Shown here one piece after another: positions 16,750 to 25,383 of a stretch of 64,000 nucleotides of DNA. Each line of letters begins with the position of its first letter. Within the stretch, counting starts at the first letter, position 1. The stretch is from Pseudomonadota bacterium (GTDB lineage Bacteria; Cyanobacteriota; Vampirovibrionia; Obscuribacterales; Obscuribacteraceae). Both the position numbers and the translations under genes were made by a program. Below the pieces are notes generated by a model that was not told the DNA's origin, ran no database searches, and worked only from the letters and a program-made list of their open reading frames with translations. The stretch spans positions 1 through 64,000 of the forward strand of contig JAJPGY010000012.1 of NCBI GenBank assembly GCA_021325555.1, in the 5' to 3' direction.

Positions 16750-18753
16750 CTAGAAGCTCCGGCAGCAGGAGCCGGCCATGTGGTCCTTGCGGGCCCACGT
16801 GTGGACGGCGCCGTCGGTGCTCACCGAGAAGGGCTCCCAGCCGTGGGCCTTGGCACCCTTCTTGTCCTCGTCCTTGTTGACGATGACATCTGCCGTGGTC
16901 TTGAACGGGTCGTCCTCGAGCGACTTGACGTACTCGGCCTCGATCTCCCTGGCTGTCGCAGCGATCTCGGGGTGATCGGCCAGGTAGCCCTCGCCGTCAC
17001 AGCCCGGGAAGTACTGCTCCAGGAAAGCGTAGATCTCGTCGCCGTCCATCTCCTCGCGCTCGAGAAGCAGCTCGGAGAAGGCCTCGACGGCTTCCTTGTT
17101 GTGGCGCACGAAAGCCCGAACCAGGGCCATCTCGCGCTGCAACATGCGGTTGACCTTGGTGACAGGCACGGCGCCGCCGCCGATGGCCATGGCCGAGACC
17201 AGCATGTCATCCATGCCGTAGACCATGATCATCTGAGCGGAAGTCATTGTCGCCGCCGCCAGGTCACCGGAGAAGCCGCTCATCGGCTCGCCGAGGATCT
17301 CAATCTCGACCGCCCGGGAGGCGAGCGCCACCCGGATGTCGTTGATAAGCTCCTGGCGAGTGACGGTGTGCCGCTCGTTCTCGAAGGCCGAGGCGACAAG
17401 CCCCAGCGCCCGATCGCGGCGGATGATCGTCGCGTACTCCACCTTCATGTGCTTGCGGAAGAGCGCGCCTACGATCGCGTGACCGCCCTCGTGGTAGGCC
17501 ACGCGCCGGTTCTCGTGCCTGGGCATGGAACGCAGCGGCTGCTTGACGCCGAACGACTTCGTGCGCCGCGCAGCCTCGATGTCGGCCATGGTGACCGCAT
17601 TGCGTCCTGCCCGAGCAGCCTCGGCCACTGCCTTGTTGGTGCAGATGACCTTGATGCTGGCAGGCGACCAGCCGCCGCTACGCAAGGCCAGCTTGCGCAC
17701 GTTGCGGCGAACCAGGTCGGACTCCTGCTCGCTGAGCCTCCCTTCGCGCAGGGCCCTGGTGTCAATCTCCGGCGCGCAGGTGACCTTGGCGAGGTACATC
17801 TCAAACTGCTCCTCGCGGCCATCGACGTCCGGAAGGTCGACGATGATCTGCAGGTCGAAGCGACCGTCGCGAACCAGGGCCTCATCGAGAGACTCCGGCA
17901 GGTTGGTCGCCGCCATGGTCAGAACGTACGGCTTGTCCGCCGCGGGAACGGGGAAGCCGAGCCTTCTCTTGACCCTGTCCATCCAGCCGCCGTCGGTGGC
18001 GATGGGGTCGAGGTTGTTGAGAAGCGTGTTGAGAAGCCCGGTGCCGCCGCCCATCATCATGCCACCGATCATGCCCATGCCGGTTCCCTGCTTGGAGCGA
18101 GCGGCACCGATGGCATCAATCTCGTCGAGGAACATGATGCAGGCACCATGCTTGCGGGCGAGCTTGCGCGCCTTCCCGTAGAGCCGGTTCACGGTCATGG
18201 AGCCCATGCCCATGAAAGCCGACTGCAGCGAGGCAGCGTCGCAGTAGCAGAAGGGAACGTTGCACACCGAGGCGATGATGCGCGCGGCGTACGACTTACC
18301 GGTTCCAGGAGGGCCGGTGAACAGGACACCGCGAGACGGCGTGCCCTTCATCCGGGCAAACGCGTTGTTGGTGTTGATGTTGTCCGCCACCTCCGAGATC
18401 AACTGCTTGACCACGGGGTTGCCCACGTAGTCGTCCCAGGTGAGGGTCTCCTCGCCCGGCATGCGCCAGTAGACGCGCGGGCGGGACATGATCCACATCA
18501 TGGCGCCGAACTGGACGACCATGAACACCATGGCGAAGAGCAGCTGGAAGGCCAGCATGGCTACCTGGGGCAGCGCCGAAAGCACGCTGCTCAAACCGAT
18601 GAGCTCCATCACCGTTGCCGCAAGCGCGACCACGACGGCGAGGATCACCTTCTGGTCCCAGATCCACCTGAGAAGCGTCGCTCCGAACCCCCGATACGCC
18701 ACCATCGTAAGCACGAGCAGCGCAATCGGGAAGAACATGAGGAAGGTTGTCAT
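16750..18753 (-). CDS. FtsH-like membrane AAA+ metalloprotease
   Basis: A 667-residue protein with three hydrophobic segments near the N-terminus (about 1-19, 36-58, 64-88), an AAA+ domain and an M41-type peptidase domain. Walker A is GPPGTGKS at 147-154 and Walker B is CIMFLDEID at 205-213. The pore loop FMG is at 180-182, and the second region of homology includes AATNLPESLDEAL and DGRFD. The zinc site is HEGGH at 421-425 (canonical HEAGH), with the third ligand likely D497 in FSGDLAAAT. It therefore looks active in ATP hydrolysis and proteolysis. Unlike housekeeping FtsH it lacks the usual periplasmic domain between two membrane helices, and it ends in SCCRSF. It is the last gene of the MoxR-Bat cluster, 19 bp after the thioredoxin-like gene, suggesting it degrades or remodels membrane substrates of that system. 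Confidence 0.88.
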   Translation of the reverse strand: MTTFLMFFPIALLVLTMVAYRGFGATLLRWIWDQKVILAVVVALAATVMELIGLSSVLSALPQVAMLAFQLLFAMVFMVVQFGAMMWIMSRPRVYWRMPGEETLTWDDYVGNPVVKQLISEVADNINTNNAFARMKGTPSRGVLFTGPPGTGKSYAARIIASVCNVPFCYCDAASLQSAFMGMGSMTVNRLYGKARKLARKHGACIMFLDEIDAIGAARSKQGTGMGMIGGMMMGGGTGLLNTLLNNLDPIATDGGWMDRVKRRLGFPVPAADKPYVLTMAATNLPESLDEALVRDGRFDLQIIVDLPDVDGREEQFEMYLAKVTCAPEIDTRALREGRLSEQESDLVRRNVRKLALRSGGWSPASIKVICTNKAVAEAARAGRNAVTMADIEAARRTKSFGVKQPLRSMPRHENRRVAYHEGGHAIVGALFRKHMKVEYATIIRRDRALGLVASAFENERHTVTRQELINDIRVALASRAVEIEILGEPMSGFSGDLAAATMTSAQMIMVYGMDDMLVSAMAIGGGAVPVTKVNRMLQREMALVRAFVRHNKEAVEAFSELLLEREEMDGDEIYAFLEQYFPGCDGEGYLADHPEIAATAREIEAEYVKSLEDDPFKTTADVIVNKDEDKKGAKAHGWEPFSVSTDGAVHTWARKDHMAGSCCRSF

Positions 18754-18772
18754 TCCGATCACATCCTTTTGT

Positions 18773-19504
18773 TTACTTGCCCGAGCCCGCCGTGCCGGCA
18801 GCGCTGCCGGAGGCGGGAGACCCGGATGGCGAGGACGTGCCGCCCGGCGTGGTGCCGGAGCCGGCGTTTGAGCTGCCAGTCGCGCTGGTTGCCCCGGTCG
18901 AGCCGGTTGTGCCGGCCGAGCCGGTGGAGCCGCCCTGCTGCTGCTGCATCTGCTGGAGCGCCTTGCCGGACAGGCCGTCGGCGATCCACTGGGTCGCCTG
19001 TTCCTCCGACATGACGCTCGTGCCACCATTGAGCAGCTGCGGCGTGCCGTTGACGATCTTGAGGAGAAGCGTCTCGGGCACCGTCTGCACCTGGAAGGCC
19101 TGGGCGATCGCTGACTGGCTGCTGACGTCGATCTTGACGAACTTGACCTTGCCGGCATAGGCCTGGGCCGCTGCCGTGAGCGTGATCAGGTTCGCCTGCG
19201 AGTCGGCGCTGTTGCTGTAGAACTCGATGAGCACGGGCTCATTGGACTGCAGCACTTCCGACTGGAAGTTGGAGGTGGTGACCTCCGTGAACGAGGCGTG
19301 GGGCGTGGTGCCCTGCAGCCAGAAGGCGAGGCCGAAGCTGAGGACGGCTGCGGCAAGAACCACAGCCCACCCCTTGCGGACCTTCATCCGGATCGGGTTG
19401 CGGAACGATCCGAAGACCTTGTTGCGAAGCCCGTCGTGGAACGTGAGCAGCGCCGTCAGCGCGACGAGCGCCGCTGCCACGAGGGCCAGCGTTTCGATTG
19501 TCAT
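18773..19504 (-). CDS. Membrane-anchored thioredoxin-fold protein lacking the CxxC motif
   Basis: A 243-residue protein with two N-terminal membrane segments (about 4-21 and 46-63) and a thioredoxin-like domain at about 72-180. The fold signature is clear: VLIEFYSNSADSQ at 91-103 where thioredoxins have FWAxWCGPC, VKFVKIDV near 120-127 and a TVPETLLL cis-Pro loop with P143. Both active-site cysteines are absent, so it cannot do disulfide chemistry; a chaperone or scaffold role is inferred. The C-terminal 60 residues are a Gly/Ser/Thr low-complexity tail. The ATG at 19504 follows AAGGAG. Its neighbour at 19532-20851 has the same style of tail. Confidence 0.8.
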   Translation of the reverse strand: MTIETLALVAAALVALTALLTFHDGLRNKVFGSFRNPIRMKVRKGWAVVLAAAVLSFGLAFWLQGTTPHASFTEVTTSNFQSEVLQSNEPVLIEFYSNSADSQANLITLTAAAQAYAGKVKFVKIDVSSQSAIAQAFQVQTVPETLLLKIVNGTPQLLNGGTSVMSEEQATQWIADGLSGKALQQMQQQQGGSTGSAGTTGSTGATSATGSSNAGSGTTPGGTSSPSGSPASGSAAGTAGSGK

Positions 19505-19531
19505 CGTTGACTCCTTATACGGACTGGGTGC

Positions 19532-20851
19532 CTACTTGCCGGTCCCGCTGGAGCCGCTGCCGCCCGTGCCCTGGCCGGAGTTGGCCGGGGAGGTAGGCGC
19601 GGAGCCAGTCGAGCCGGTGGCACCGGTCGAGTTTGCGTTGCCTGCCCCCGTGGTGGCGCCGGTGCTGCCGGTGCCTGCGGGCGAGGAAGGAGCTGACTGC
19701 TGGGGCGGGTTGAGCCCGTTGTTGACAAACGTCTCCAGGTCAGTTTCGCTCTCAATGCCGACCTGCGCCGCAGCCAGCGTGAACGTGCCGGCGGACATCA
19801 GGTAGAACTTGGGGTAGACAGGCCGCATGAGCGTCAGCTGCGAAAGCTGCGTCTGCACCGCCTGGATGAACCCGGGGTCGCTCAGAAGCTGCTGGACGTT
19901 GGTAGACGTCACCTGCTTCTTCTGCGACTGCAGGTACTGCACCGCCATCTGAACGGCAATCTGCTGCTCGATGGGCGGGTCGATGAGCTGCGCATGCAGC
20001 GTCGCGTCCAGCTTCGGCTCGGCGTAGGGGTCGATGGCCACGACGGTCACCTTGCCCTGGAAGTGCTTTGCCACAGCCGCGAGGTTGAGGCTGGCCGAGT
20101 CGCAGGCCTCCTTCGGGCACTCGACGAAAAGCACCGGCCTGGCCGGCGCTGCCGTCATGTTGCCCTGGAAGTCCTGCGTGATGCTCAGCGTCTTGTCGAC
20201 GTTGCTGCTGGTGAGCCAGATCACGCTGCCGGAAGGCGAGCTGGTGCCGGTCGACAGCATTCCGCTTTCCACCGCGTACGCCGCAGCCCCGCCGCAGATG
20301 ACGGCGGAGATGGCGACGAAGATGGCCACGCGGCGCACGAGGCCATGGCCGAAGAGCCCAAGCCGCGGCCGGCTCCGCTTGACCCTGGGCGAGCCTTCGG
20401 GAACCGTCTCGCTGTCGTGCGTGACGGGTGAGGCGAAGACAGGCTGCGGGCTGGCTGAGCTGGCGGCCTGAGAGAGGCCGCTTGCGGCGGGCGAGCCCGA
20501 ACGCGGCACGAGCTGCTCCAGCTCGGAGTAGAGCTGGTTGTTCTCGGCCTCGCTGAGCGACTCCCTCGCGTAGAGAACCCGCTGGCACTTGGACAGCGCG
20601 CTGACGATGGTGGCCAGGTCGGGCCGGCCGGAAAGCCGCTCCTCGACCTCCTCGAGCGTGAGGGTGTCCACCTGCAGGTAGCGCTGCAGCGTGGCAGCAA
20701 TCTGCTGGTAGTGCGAACCGGTGAATCCGGACTGGCGGCCGTCGGCGAAGATCTTGTCGAAGCTCGACCAGGCAAGCTGTGCCGCTTGACCCGATCGCTC
20801 CCCGCCGCTGGTGCCGTTTCCGGAGACCCGGACCTTCTGATCCCTGTTCAT
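19532..20851 (-). CDS. Membrane protein: BatD-tail-like module, TM helix, thioredoxin-like domain
   Basis: A 439-residue protein. Residues about 41-117 (SGFTGSHYQQIAATLQRYL through LEQLVPR) are homologous to the C-terminal module of the BatD-like protein at 23254-24285. One membrane helix lies at about 174-194. Residues about 210-375 look thioredoxin-like (PVLFVECPKEAC, then GKVTVVAIDPYAEP, later VYPKFYLMSAG), with CPKEAC at 245-250, a CX4C spacing instead of CXXC. The last 60 residues are a Gly/Ser/Thr/Ala low-complexity tail like that of the next gene. The module would be cytoplasmic and the thioredoxin part extracytoplasmic. The ATG at 20851 follows AAGGATGG. I know of no described protein with this architecture. 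Confidence 0.75.
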   Translation of the reverse strand: MNRDQKVRVSGNGTSGGERSGQAAQLAWSSFDKIFADGRQSGFTGSHYQQIAATLQRYLQVDTLTLEEVEERLSGRPDLATIVSALSKCQRVLYARESLSEAENNQLYSELEQLVPRSGSPAASGLSQAASSASPQPVFASPVTHDSETVPEGSPRVKRSRPRLGLFGHGLVRRVAIFVAISAVICGGAAAYAVESGMLSTGTSSPSGSVIWLTSSNVDKTLSITQDFQGNMTAAPARPVLFVECPKEACDSASLNLAAVAKHFQGKVTVVAIDPYAEPKLDATLHAQLIDPPIEQQIAVQMAVQYLQSQKKQVTSTNVQQLLSDPGFIQAVQTQLSQLTLMRPVYPKFYLMSAGTFTLAAAQVGIESETDLETFVNNGLNPPQQSAPSSPAGTGSTGATTGAGNANSTGATGSTGSAPTSPANSGQGTGGSGSSGTGK

Positions 20852-20924
20852 GTGGGAACCATCCTTGTCTCAGTAGTTGTTTGACACGCAGGGTGACCGG
20901 CGTGCCCCCTTTGAGCGTGATTGA

Positions 20925-21872
20925 TCACGCCCGCCGGGAGCGCCGGTCCTGAAGTCCGCCGGATGCGTAGAGCCTCAGGAGCCGGGGAATCGCTGCGTCT
21001 CCCTCTTCCGTGCTGACGGGAAGCCAGCGGCAGTTTGCCTGCCGGAAGAAGGACTCCAGCTCTTCATCGTGCTTCCTGAAGTTTTCCGCAAACCGCTCGC
21101 GGACAGCCTTCGTTACGAAGATTGTCTTGCGCTGCCCGGTGCCCAGGTCCTCGAGCGTGTAGAAGCCCCAGACGGCTGGCAGCTCGCGCTCGCGCCGGTC
21201 CTGCACAATCAGGCAGACCACGTCGTGCTTGAAGGAGGCCTTGCGCAGGGCAAGCCGCTCCTTCTCGCTCGGGTGGAGAAAGTCGCTGATGACGAACACC
21301 AGCGATCGGCTGGGCGGAAGCAGCGACAGGGCCTTTATCAGGCCGCTCCCGGTTCCGCTGCCAGCCCGTTCCGCCGCACGCTCGCCGTCGACGATTGACA
21401 CCGTCGCCGGAAGCAGGAGCCTCCCTGCCGCGCCGCTGGGCATGTAGCGGCCCAGCTTGTCCTTCGTGTAGGAGACGAAGCCCACGCGATCGTGGGTCTC
21501 GTCCGCAGCCTTGATGATCGAGGCAGCCAGCTCCGCGGCCAGGTGACGCTTGGTGGCGCGGGCGGTGCCGAAGTCCATCGACGGGCCGACATCCGTGAGG
21601 ATGAAGACCTTGACGTCCCTCGGCTCGATGTGGACCGTCTTCAGAATGGTCTGACCGCCGGTCTGCGCGGTGGCGTTCCAGTCGATCGCGCGAGGATCGT
21701 CTCCGGGCCCGTACTCATCCAGACCGTCGAAGTCATCGCCGGATCCCCGGTAATGGCTTCTGCGCTCACCGGCTCCTGGCATCGATTGGCTCGAGCGCCA
21801 GTTGATGGTGATCGCACGGTGGAATACGCGCCGGAGGATCTCGTGGACCTCTGACATCGTTTCTTCGTGCAT
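20925..21872 (-). CDS. DUF58 protein (MoxR-associated, vWA-like)
   Basis: A 315-residue soluble DUF58 protein, the usual partner of MoxR ATPases. The hallmark is GPGDDPRAIDWNATA at 55-69, followed by a vWA-like fold with VKVFILTDVGPSMDFG at 88-102. In the metal-binding (MIDAS) position the first Ser of DxSxS is Gly (DVGPS). The C-terminus after ~290 is basic. The ATG at 21872 has AAAGGAGGA upstream. It directly follows the MoxR gene with a 105-bp gap. Confidence 0.9.
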   Translation of the reverse strand: MHEETMSEVHEILRRVFHRAITINWRSSQSMPGAGERRSHYRGSGDDFDGLDEYGPGDDPRAIDWNATAQTGGQTILKTVHIEPRDVKVFILTDVGPSMDFGTARATKRHLAAELAASIIKAADETHDRVGFVSYTKDKLGRYMPSGAAGRLLLPATVSIVDGERAAERAGSGTGSGLIKALSLLPPSRSLVFVISDFLHPSEKERLALRKASFKHDVVCLIVQDRRERELPAVWGFYTLEDLGTGQRKTIFVTKAVRERFAENFRKHDEELESFFRQANCRWLPVSTEEGDAAIPRLLRLYASGGLQDRRSRRA

Positions 21873-21953
21873 TGTCCAGTCCTCCTTTGTAGGTTCCGAA
21901 GTTGGCCCCGGGAGGCTTGCGAATCACTCCTGCGGCCGAGGATGGCTTCGGAA

Positions 21954-21983
21954 CGGGCGGGAGTGGGTCCCCCGCCCCTACGA
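21954..21983 (-). repeat. REP-like palindrome overlapping the MoxR stop codon
   Basis: Read on the minus strand, the element is CGTAGGGGCGGGGGA followed by CCCACTCCCGCCCG. It belongs to a family with copies near 23258, 27361, 48029 and 51146 (GTAGGGGCGGG...CCCGCCC). The TAG of the repeat is the stop codon of the MoxR gene. Confidence 0.6.
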
Positions 21984-23015
21984 GGCCTGGGTGTCCGCGG
22001 TCGTGACCACGGGCACGCACTTGAGGATGGTCTTGATGACGCCGTCGGTGGTGACGGCCTCACCGCCATCGAGGTGCGAGAGCTGCGCCTCGGTGGAGAG
22101 GATGATGCGGTGGCGCAGCACGTCGGTGGCGACTGCCTTGACGTCCTCCGGGGTGACATAGGCGCGTCCCTTCAGGTAGGCCCTGACGGCTGCCGCATGC
22201 CGGATCCAGATCTGCGCCCGGGGCGAGGCCCCGACCAGCACCTTGCCATCGAGGTACTGCCCCTCCGGCAGCTTGAGCACGGCCTCGTGGCGAGGATCGC
22301 CGGGCCGCGTCGCGCGCACCAGGGAGACGATGTACTTGTAGATGGCGTCGGAAACGTGCACGTTGGTCAGGATCTCCTGACGCAGCGCCACGATCTCCTC
22401 GGTGGTGATGACGGGGGTGATGAGCTTCTGCGCACCGCGACCGTGAACGGTGTTGTTGCGCAGCATCTTCTCCTCGTCGTCCTCGGAGACGTAGCCGAGC
22501 ACGAGCTTGAAGCAGAACCGGTCGAGCTGCGCCTCGGGCAGAGGGTAGGTGCCCTCCTGCTCGATCGGGTTCTCGGTGGCGAGAACGAGGAACGGGTCCT
22601 CCAGGTAGAAGGTCTGCCCCGCGAGCGTCACCTTCCGCTCCTGCATGCCCTCCAGAAGCGCCGACTGCGCCTTGGGTGTGGCACGGTTGATTTCATCCGC
22701 CAGCAGCAGGTTGACGCCGTGAATGGGGCCTTTCTTCACCTCGAAGACGCCCTTCTTCGGGTTGTAGACCTCGGTGCCGACGATGTCGGTCGGCTTGAGG
22801 TCCGGCGTCATCTGAATGCGCGTGAGCTTCGAGTTGGCGATCGCCGCCTGAAGCGCGGCAAGCAACGTGGTCTTGCCGAGTCCGGGAACGGACTCGATGA
22901 GAACGTGACCGCCGTCCGGACCAGCCAGCATGGCGATCACCAGCTTCTCGATCTCCTCCTCGTATCCGGAGATCACCTTGGAGAGCTCCTTCTGCAGGAG
23001 CTTGATCTTGTCCAC
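21978..23015 (-). CDS. MoxR-family AAA+ ATPase
   Basis: A 345-residue MoxR AAA+ ATPase. Walker A is ESVPGLGKT at 41-49, Walker B is LLLADEINRA at 103-112, and the ATENPIEQEGTYPLPEAQLDR sensor stretch (20 or more residues around 155-175) is typical of the family. The C-terminal lid contains GASPRAQ. MoxR proteins act as metal-cofactor or complex-assembly chaperones with vWA proteins. The GTG at 23015 was chosen because an AAAGGTGG site lies 9 nt upstream; an ATG at 23045 or 23063 has none. It is central in the cluster, between the Bat genes and DUF58. Confidence 0.92.
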   Translation of the reverse strand: MDKIKLLQKELSKVISGYEEEIEKLVIAMLAGPDGGHVLIESVPGLGKTTLLAALQAAIANSKLTRIQMTPDLKPTDIVGTEVYNPKKGVFEVKKGPIHGVNLLLADEINRATPKAQSALLEGMQERKVTLAGQTFYLEDPFLVLATENPIEQEGTYPLPEAQLDRFCFKLVLGYVSEDDEEKMLRNNTVHGRGAQKLITPVITTEEIVALRQEILTNVHVSDAIYKYIVSLVRATRPGDPRHEAVLKLPEGQYLDGKVLVGASPRAQIWIRHAAAVRAYLKGRAYVTPEDVKAVATDVLRHRIILSTEAQLSHLDGGEAVTTDGVIKTILKCVPVVTTADTQAS

Positions 23016-23253
23016 TTGTGGTACCACCTTTAGTCGAATTTGCATTGACAGCACAGGGTGCATGACGGCCCTTGCCGGACCGCCTGCTGCCGGCGCCGGG
23101 GGTGGCGGGAGCGGGATTTAACCCCGCCCGTTCCGAAGATGCTTAACGCAGGGGAGGGTGCAAACCTCCTCCCCTGCGCAGTCCCCCGGCAGGCAGCTCT
23201 GCGGCACCCCATGAGGCCCGACCAAGCGCCCCGCCTCGGGAGGCGGAACCGCC
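23016..23253. other. 238-bp gap inside the MoxR cluster, with a strong hairpin
   Basis: A hairpin with 11-bp arms (CGCAGGGGAGG at 23147-23157, CCTCCCCTGCG at 23168-23178) lies between the BatD-like and MoxR genes, both on the minus strand. It could attenuate transcription and give the downstream genes a separate level of expression. I see no obvious promoter boxes in the remaining sequence. Confidence 0.5.
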
Positions 23254-24285
23254 TTAACACGGGCGAGGCATGCCTCGCCCTACGGGATTTGGCTTGCGTG
23301 CGGGCCGTGGGATTACCTGCTCGAGCTCGGCGAGCAACTGCCGGTGCTCGTCCTCGCTGAGCAATCTCTGCGCGTAGAGCGTCTGGTCCAGGGTGTCCTC
23401 CGCCAGGAGGATGGCCTGAAGCTGCGGGTGCCCGATCAGGCGCCACGTCATCTCCTCGGCCGTCTGGGGCTCGGCGTGCAGGTACTTGCGGAAGGCAGCG
23501 GCCACCTGCTTGTAGTGCTGGCCCTGCCAGCCCGAGTAGATGGTCTCGCCTGCGATTGCGTCCACCGTAAGCCAGAACCTCTCCGCCTCGGTGGGAACAC
23601 GCGGCGCGTGCCGCCTGCGCCACCACATGCGGATGAGGATGCCCGGCGTCACGGAGCCCAGGAGGATCGCCAGCGCGATCAGCAGCCAGCCCCGGAGCGG
23701 AAAGCCGTAGGGCAGGTCGCCGGTTGGTCCGTGCTGGATGTTCTGGGCCCCCGGCGGAGCCGTGTTCGAGTAGCCGAAGGCGACCGGCGGTGTCTGGAGA
23801 TACTGCCAGTCAGGCTGTCCTGCCGCCAGGTCCTTGTCGCTGTAGAGAAACTCGGCCTTGAACGGCTCCGGATTGGGAACCCAGAACCGCACGGTCATCG
23901 CCAGTTTCCACACGGTGACCTTGCCCTTCGTGGACTCGGATATCACCGGCGGCGCCGCCAGCTCGTAGCTCCCGCCCTGGCGCGTCAGCACCATGGCCTC
24001 GAGCGTCTCGAAGCTGACCTTGACGCCGGGCCGGGCCGCGACAAGCACCTCCACGTAGATAGGCGTACCGATGCGGTAGCCGTAGGAACGTGGTGTGCTC
24101 ACCGCAACGGCCAGGCGACCGCCGGCGAAGGTGCCGGCGGCTTCCGTGTGAAGCGGCGTGGAGTCGACCGCCCAGAGCTGCCGGGGAGTGCTGTTGGATG
24201 GCAGCGCCAGATAGAGCGTGGCCGCCGCAGCGGCGATAACGAGCATCGCCAATGCCGCCAGAGGCAAAATGTGCTTGCGTGTCAT
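23254..24285 (-). CDS. BatD-like membrane protein
   Basis: A 343-residue protein with an N-terminal signal or anchor (about 6-28), an extracytoplasmic beta-rich domain (about 35-195), a membrane helix (about 200-218) and a cytoplasmic C-terminal module at 251-327 (SGWQGQHYKQVAAAFRKYL through LEQVIPR). This layout is that of BatD/MxaA-type proteins in MoxR operons. The C-terminal module recurs in the protein at 19532-20851. Residues 331-343 (KPNPVGRGMPRPC) are encoded by a REP-like palindrome and look like a recent extension. The ATG at 24285 has AAGGAGG, one base after the stop of the upstream vWA gene. Confidence 0.8.
   Translation of the reverse strand: MTRKHILPLAALAMLVIAAAAATLYLALPSNSTPRQLWAVDSTPLHTEAAGTFAGGRLAVAVSTPRSYGYRIGTPIYVEVLVAARPGVKVSFETLEAMVLTRQGGSYELAAPPVISESTKGKVTVWKLAMTVRFWVPNPEPFKAEFLYSDKDLAAGQPDWQYLQTPPVAFGYSNTAPPGAQNIQHGPTGDLPYGFPLRGWLLIALAILLGSVTPGILIRMWWRRRHAPRVPTEAERFWLTVDAIAGETIYSGWQGQHYKQVAAAFRKYLHAEPQTAEEMTWRLIGHPQLQAILLAEDTLDQTLYAQRLLSEDEHRQLLAELEQVIPRPARKPNPVGRGMPRPC
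23258..23287 (-). repeat. REP-like palindrome at the 3' end of the BatD-like gene
   Basis: On the minus strand it reads CCCGTAGGGCGAGG then CATGCCTCGCCCGTG; the core GGGCGAGGCATGCCTCGCCC is a perfect 20-bp palindrome at 23261-23280. It is within coding sequence and encodes the last residues of the BatD-like protein. Confidence 0.6.
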
Positions 24286-24286
24286 C

Positions 24287-25369
24287 TCACCGCCTCCTTC
24301 CACGGCGCACCCGCGTCAGACGCAGGCGCCCGGCGCCCTTCAGGCTGACAAGGATCATCACCAGCACGGCCAGCGACAGCGGGTAGGCGTACATGAGCCT
24401 CCGCCCCACCTGCACCTTGGTCGGCGACAGCTTGCTCGGCCAGTTGATTGCCGGCAGGTGAGCCGGGTTCAGGTGAACGTACTGACCGCCGGTAGCCGCC
24501 GCCAGAGCCTGGAGGTTGCCCTCTTCGATTCCGGTCAGCGGCGTTGTCCCCTTGGAGTCAGTGTAGTAACCGGAGAACTGCCCGTTCTGGTCGTAGACCG
24601 GAACAGGCACCGGCGCCCCGCCGAGCCCGATCACCACCATGCGGATGTGCATGGCGACTATCTCCTGCTCCACGTGGGCCATCGCCGCCGGGTCGCTGGA
24701 GTTGTCCCCGTCGGAGAAAAAGACGATCACCTTGTCCGTGCCCGGGTTGCCGTAGCGCTTGAACTCGTCAATTGCTACCTGCAGCCCGGCGGCCGGGTTG
24801 TCGTCCCCGCTGGGAGCGTTTCCGAGCGTGACCCAGTTGTCGAGCACGTAGCTCTCGTAGCTGAAGTCACTGGAGAGGTCGGCGAGCGGGAAGCCGCTTC
24901 CCTCGTAGGTGACCAGGCCGAGCTCGTTGTTATCGATCGCCGGCATGATGTCGCTGGCGACAACGTACTTGGCCTCATCGAGCCGCGTGCCGTGAGCTTC
25001 GAAGAACCGGTACTTCCAGTCCTTCGGCAGGCTGTTTCGGTAATCCTCCGCAGCCATGCTCTTGCCGACGTCGAAGACGGCGATTGCCTGGATGCTGCCG
25101 GCGCTTACCCGCTGGGGGGCGTCGGGCAGGTAGGGGCCGGCGGTCGCGGTGACAATGAGCGTCACCGCCACAAGCCAGCCGGCCAGCGCCAGCACCTCGG
25201 GGACGAGCCTGACCCTCGCCGAGAAGCGATCGACAAGCCTTTCCTCCCCGTACTTCCTGCGTCCCGCCTGGTACCGCTGGAGAGCAAGGTACCAGAGCGC
25301 TGCCACCACGGGCAGCGCCAGGACCAGCAGGAAGAAGAAATGTGGATCGGTGAAACCGATGCGAGACAC
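24287..25369 (-). CDS. BatB-like membrane vWA protein
   Basis: A 360-residue protein with two N-terminal membrane segments (about 10-30 and 58-78), a vWA domain (about 93-310) and a C-terminal membrane helix (about 328-346), the BatA/BatB arrangement. The MIDAS motif is DVGKSM at 100-105, so the first Ser of DxSxS is Gly. A TDKVIVFFSDGDNS segment supplies the later MIDAS Asp. GTG at 25369 is the start, with AGGAGG 9 nt upstream. It overlaps operon neighbours tightly (14 bp from the BatC-like gene, 1 bp to the BatD-like gene). Confidence 0.88.
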   Translation of the reverse strand: MSRIGFTDPHFFFLLVLALPVVAALWYLALQRYQAGRRKYGEERLVDRFSARVRLVPEVLALAGWLVAVTLIVTATAGPYLPDAPQRVSAGSIQAIAVFDVGKSMAAEDYRNSLPKDWKYRFFEAHGTRLDEAKYVVASDIMPAIDNNELGLVTYEGSGFPLADLSSDFSYESYVLDNWVTLGNAPSGDDNPAAGLQVAIDEFKRYGNPGTDKVIVFFSDGDNSSDPAAMAHVEQEIVAMHIRMVVIGLGGAPVPVPVYDQNGQFSGYYTDSKGTTPLTGIEEGNLQALAAATGGQYVHLNPAHLPAINWPSKLSPTKVQVGRRLMYAYPLSLAVLVMILVSLKGAGRLRLTRVRRGRRR

Positions 25370-25383
25370 TCCTTCACACCTCC

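Noticed and set aside
16387-19014. 875-codon open frame on the plus strand
   Set aside because: It lies antisense to the FtsH-like gene, and its translation is His/Gly/Arg-rich without domains. High G+C codon bias produces such shadows.
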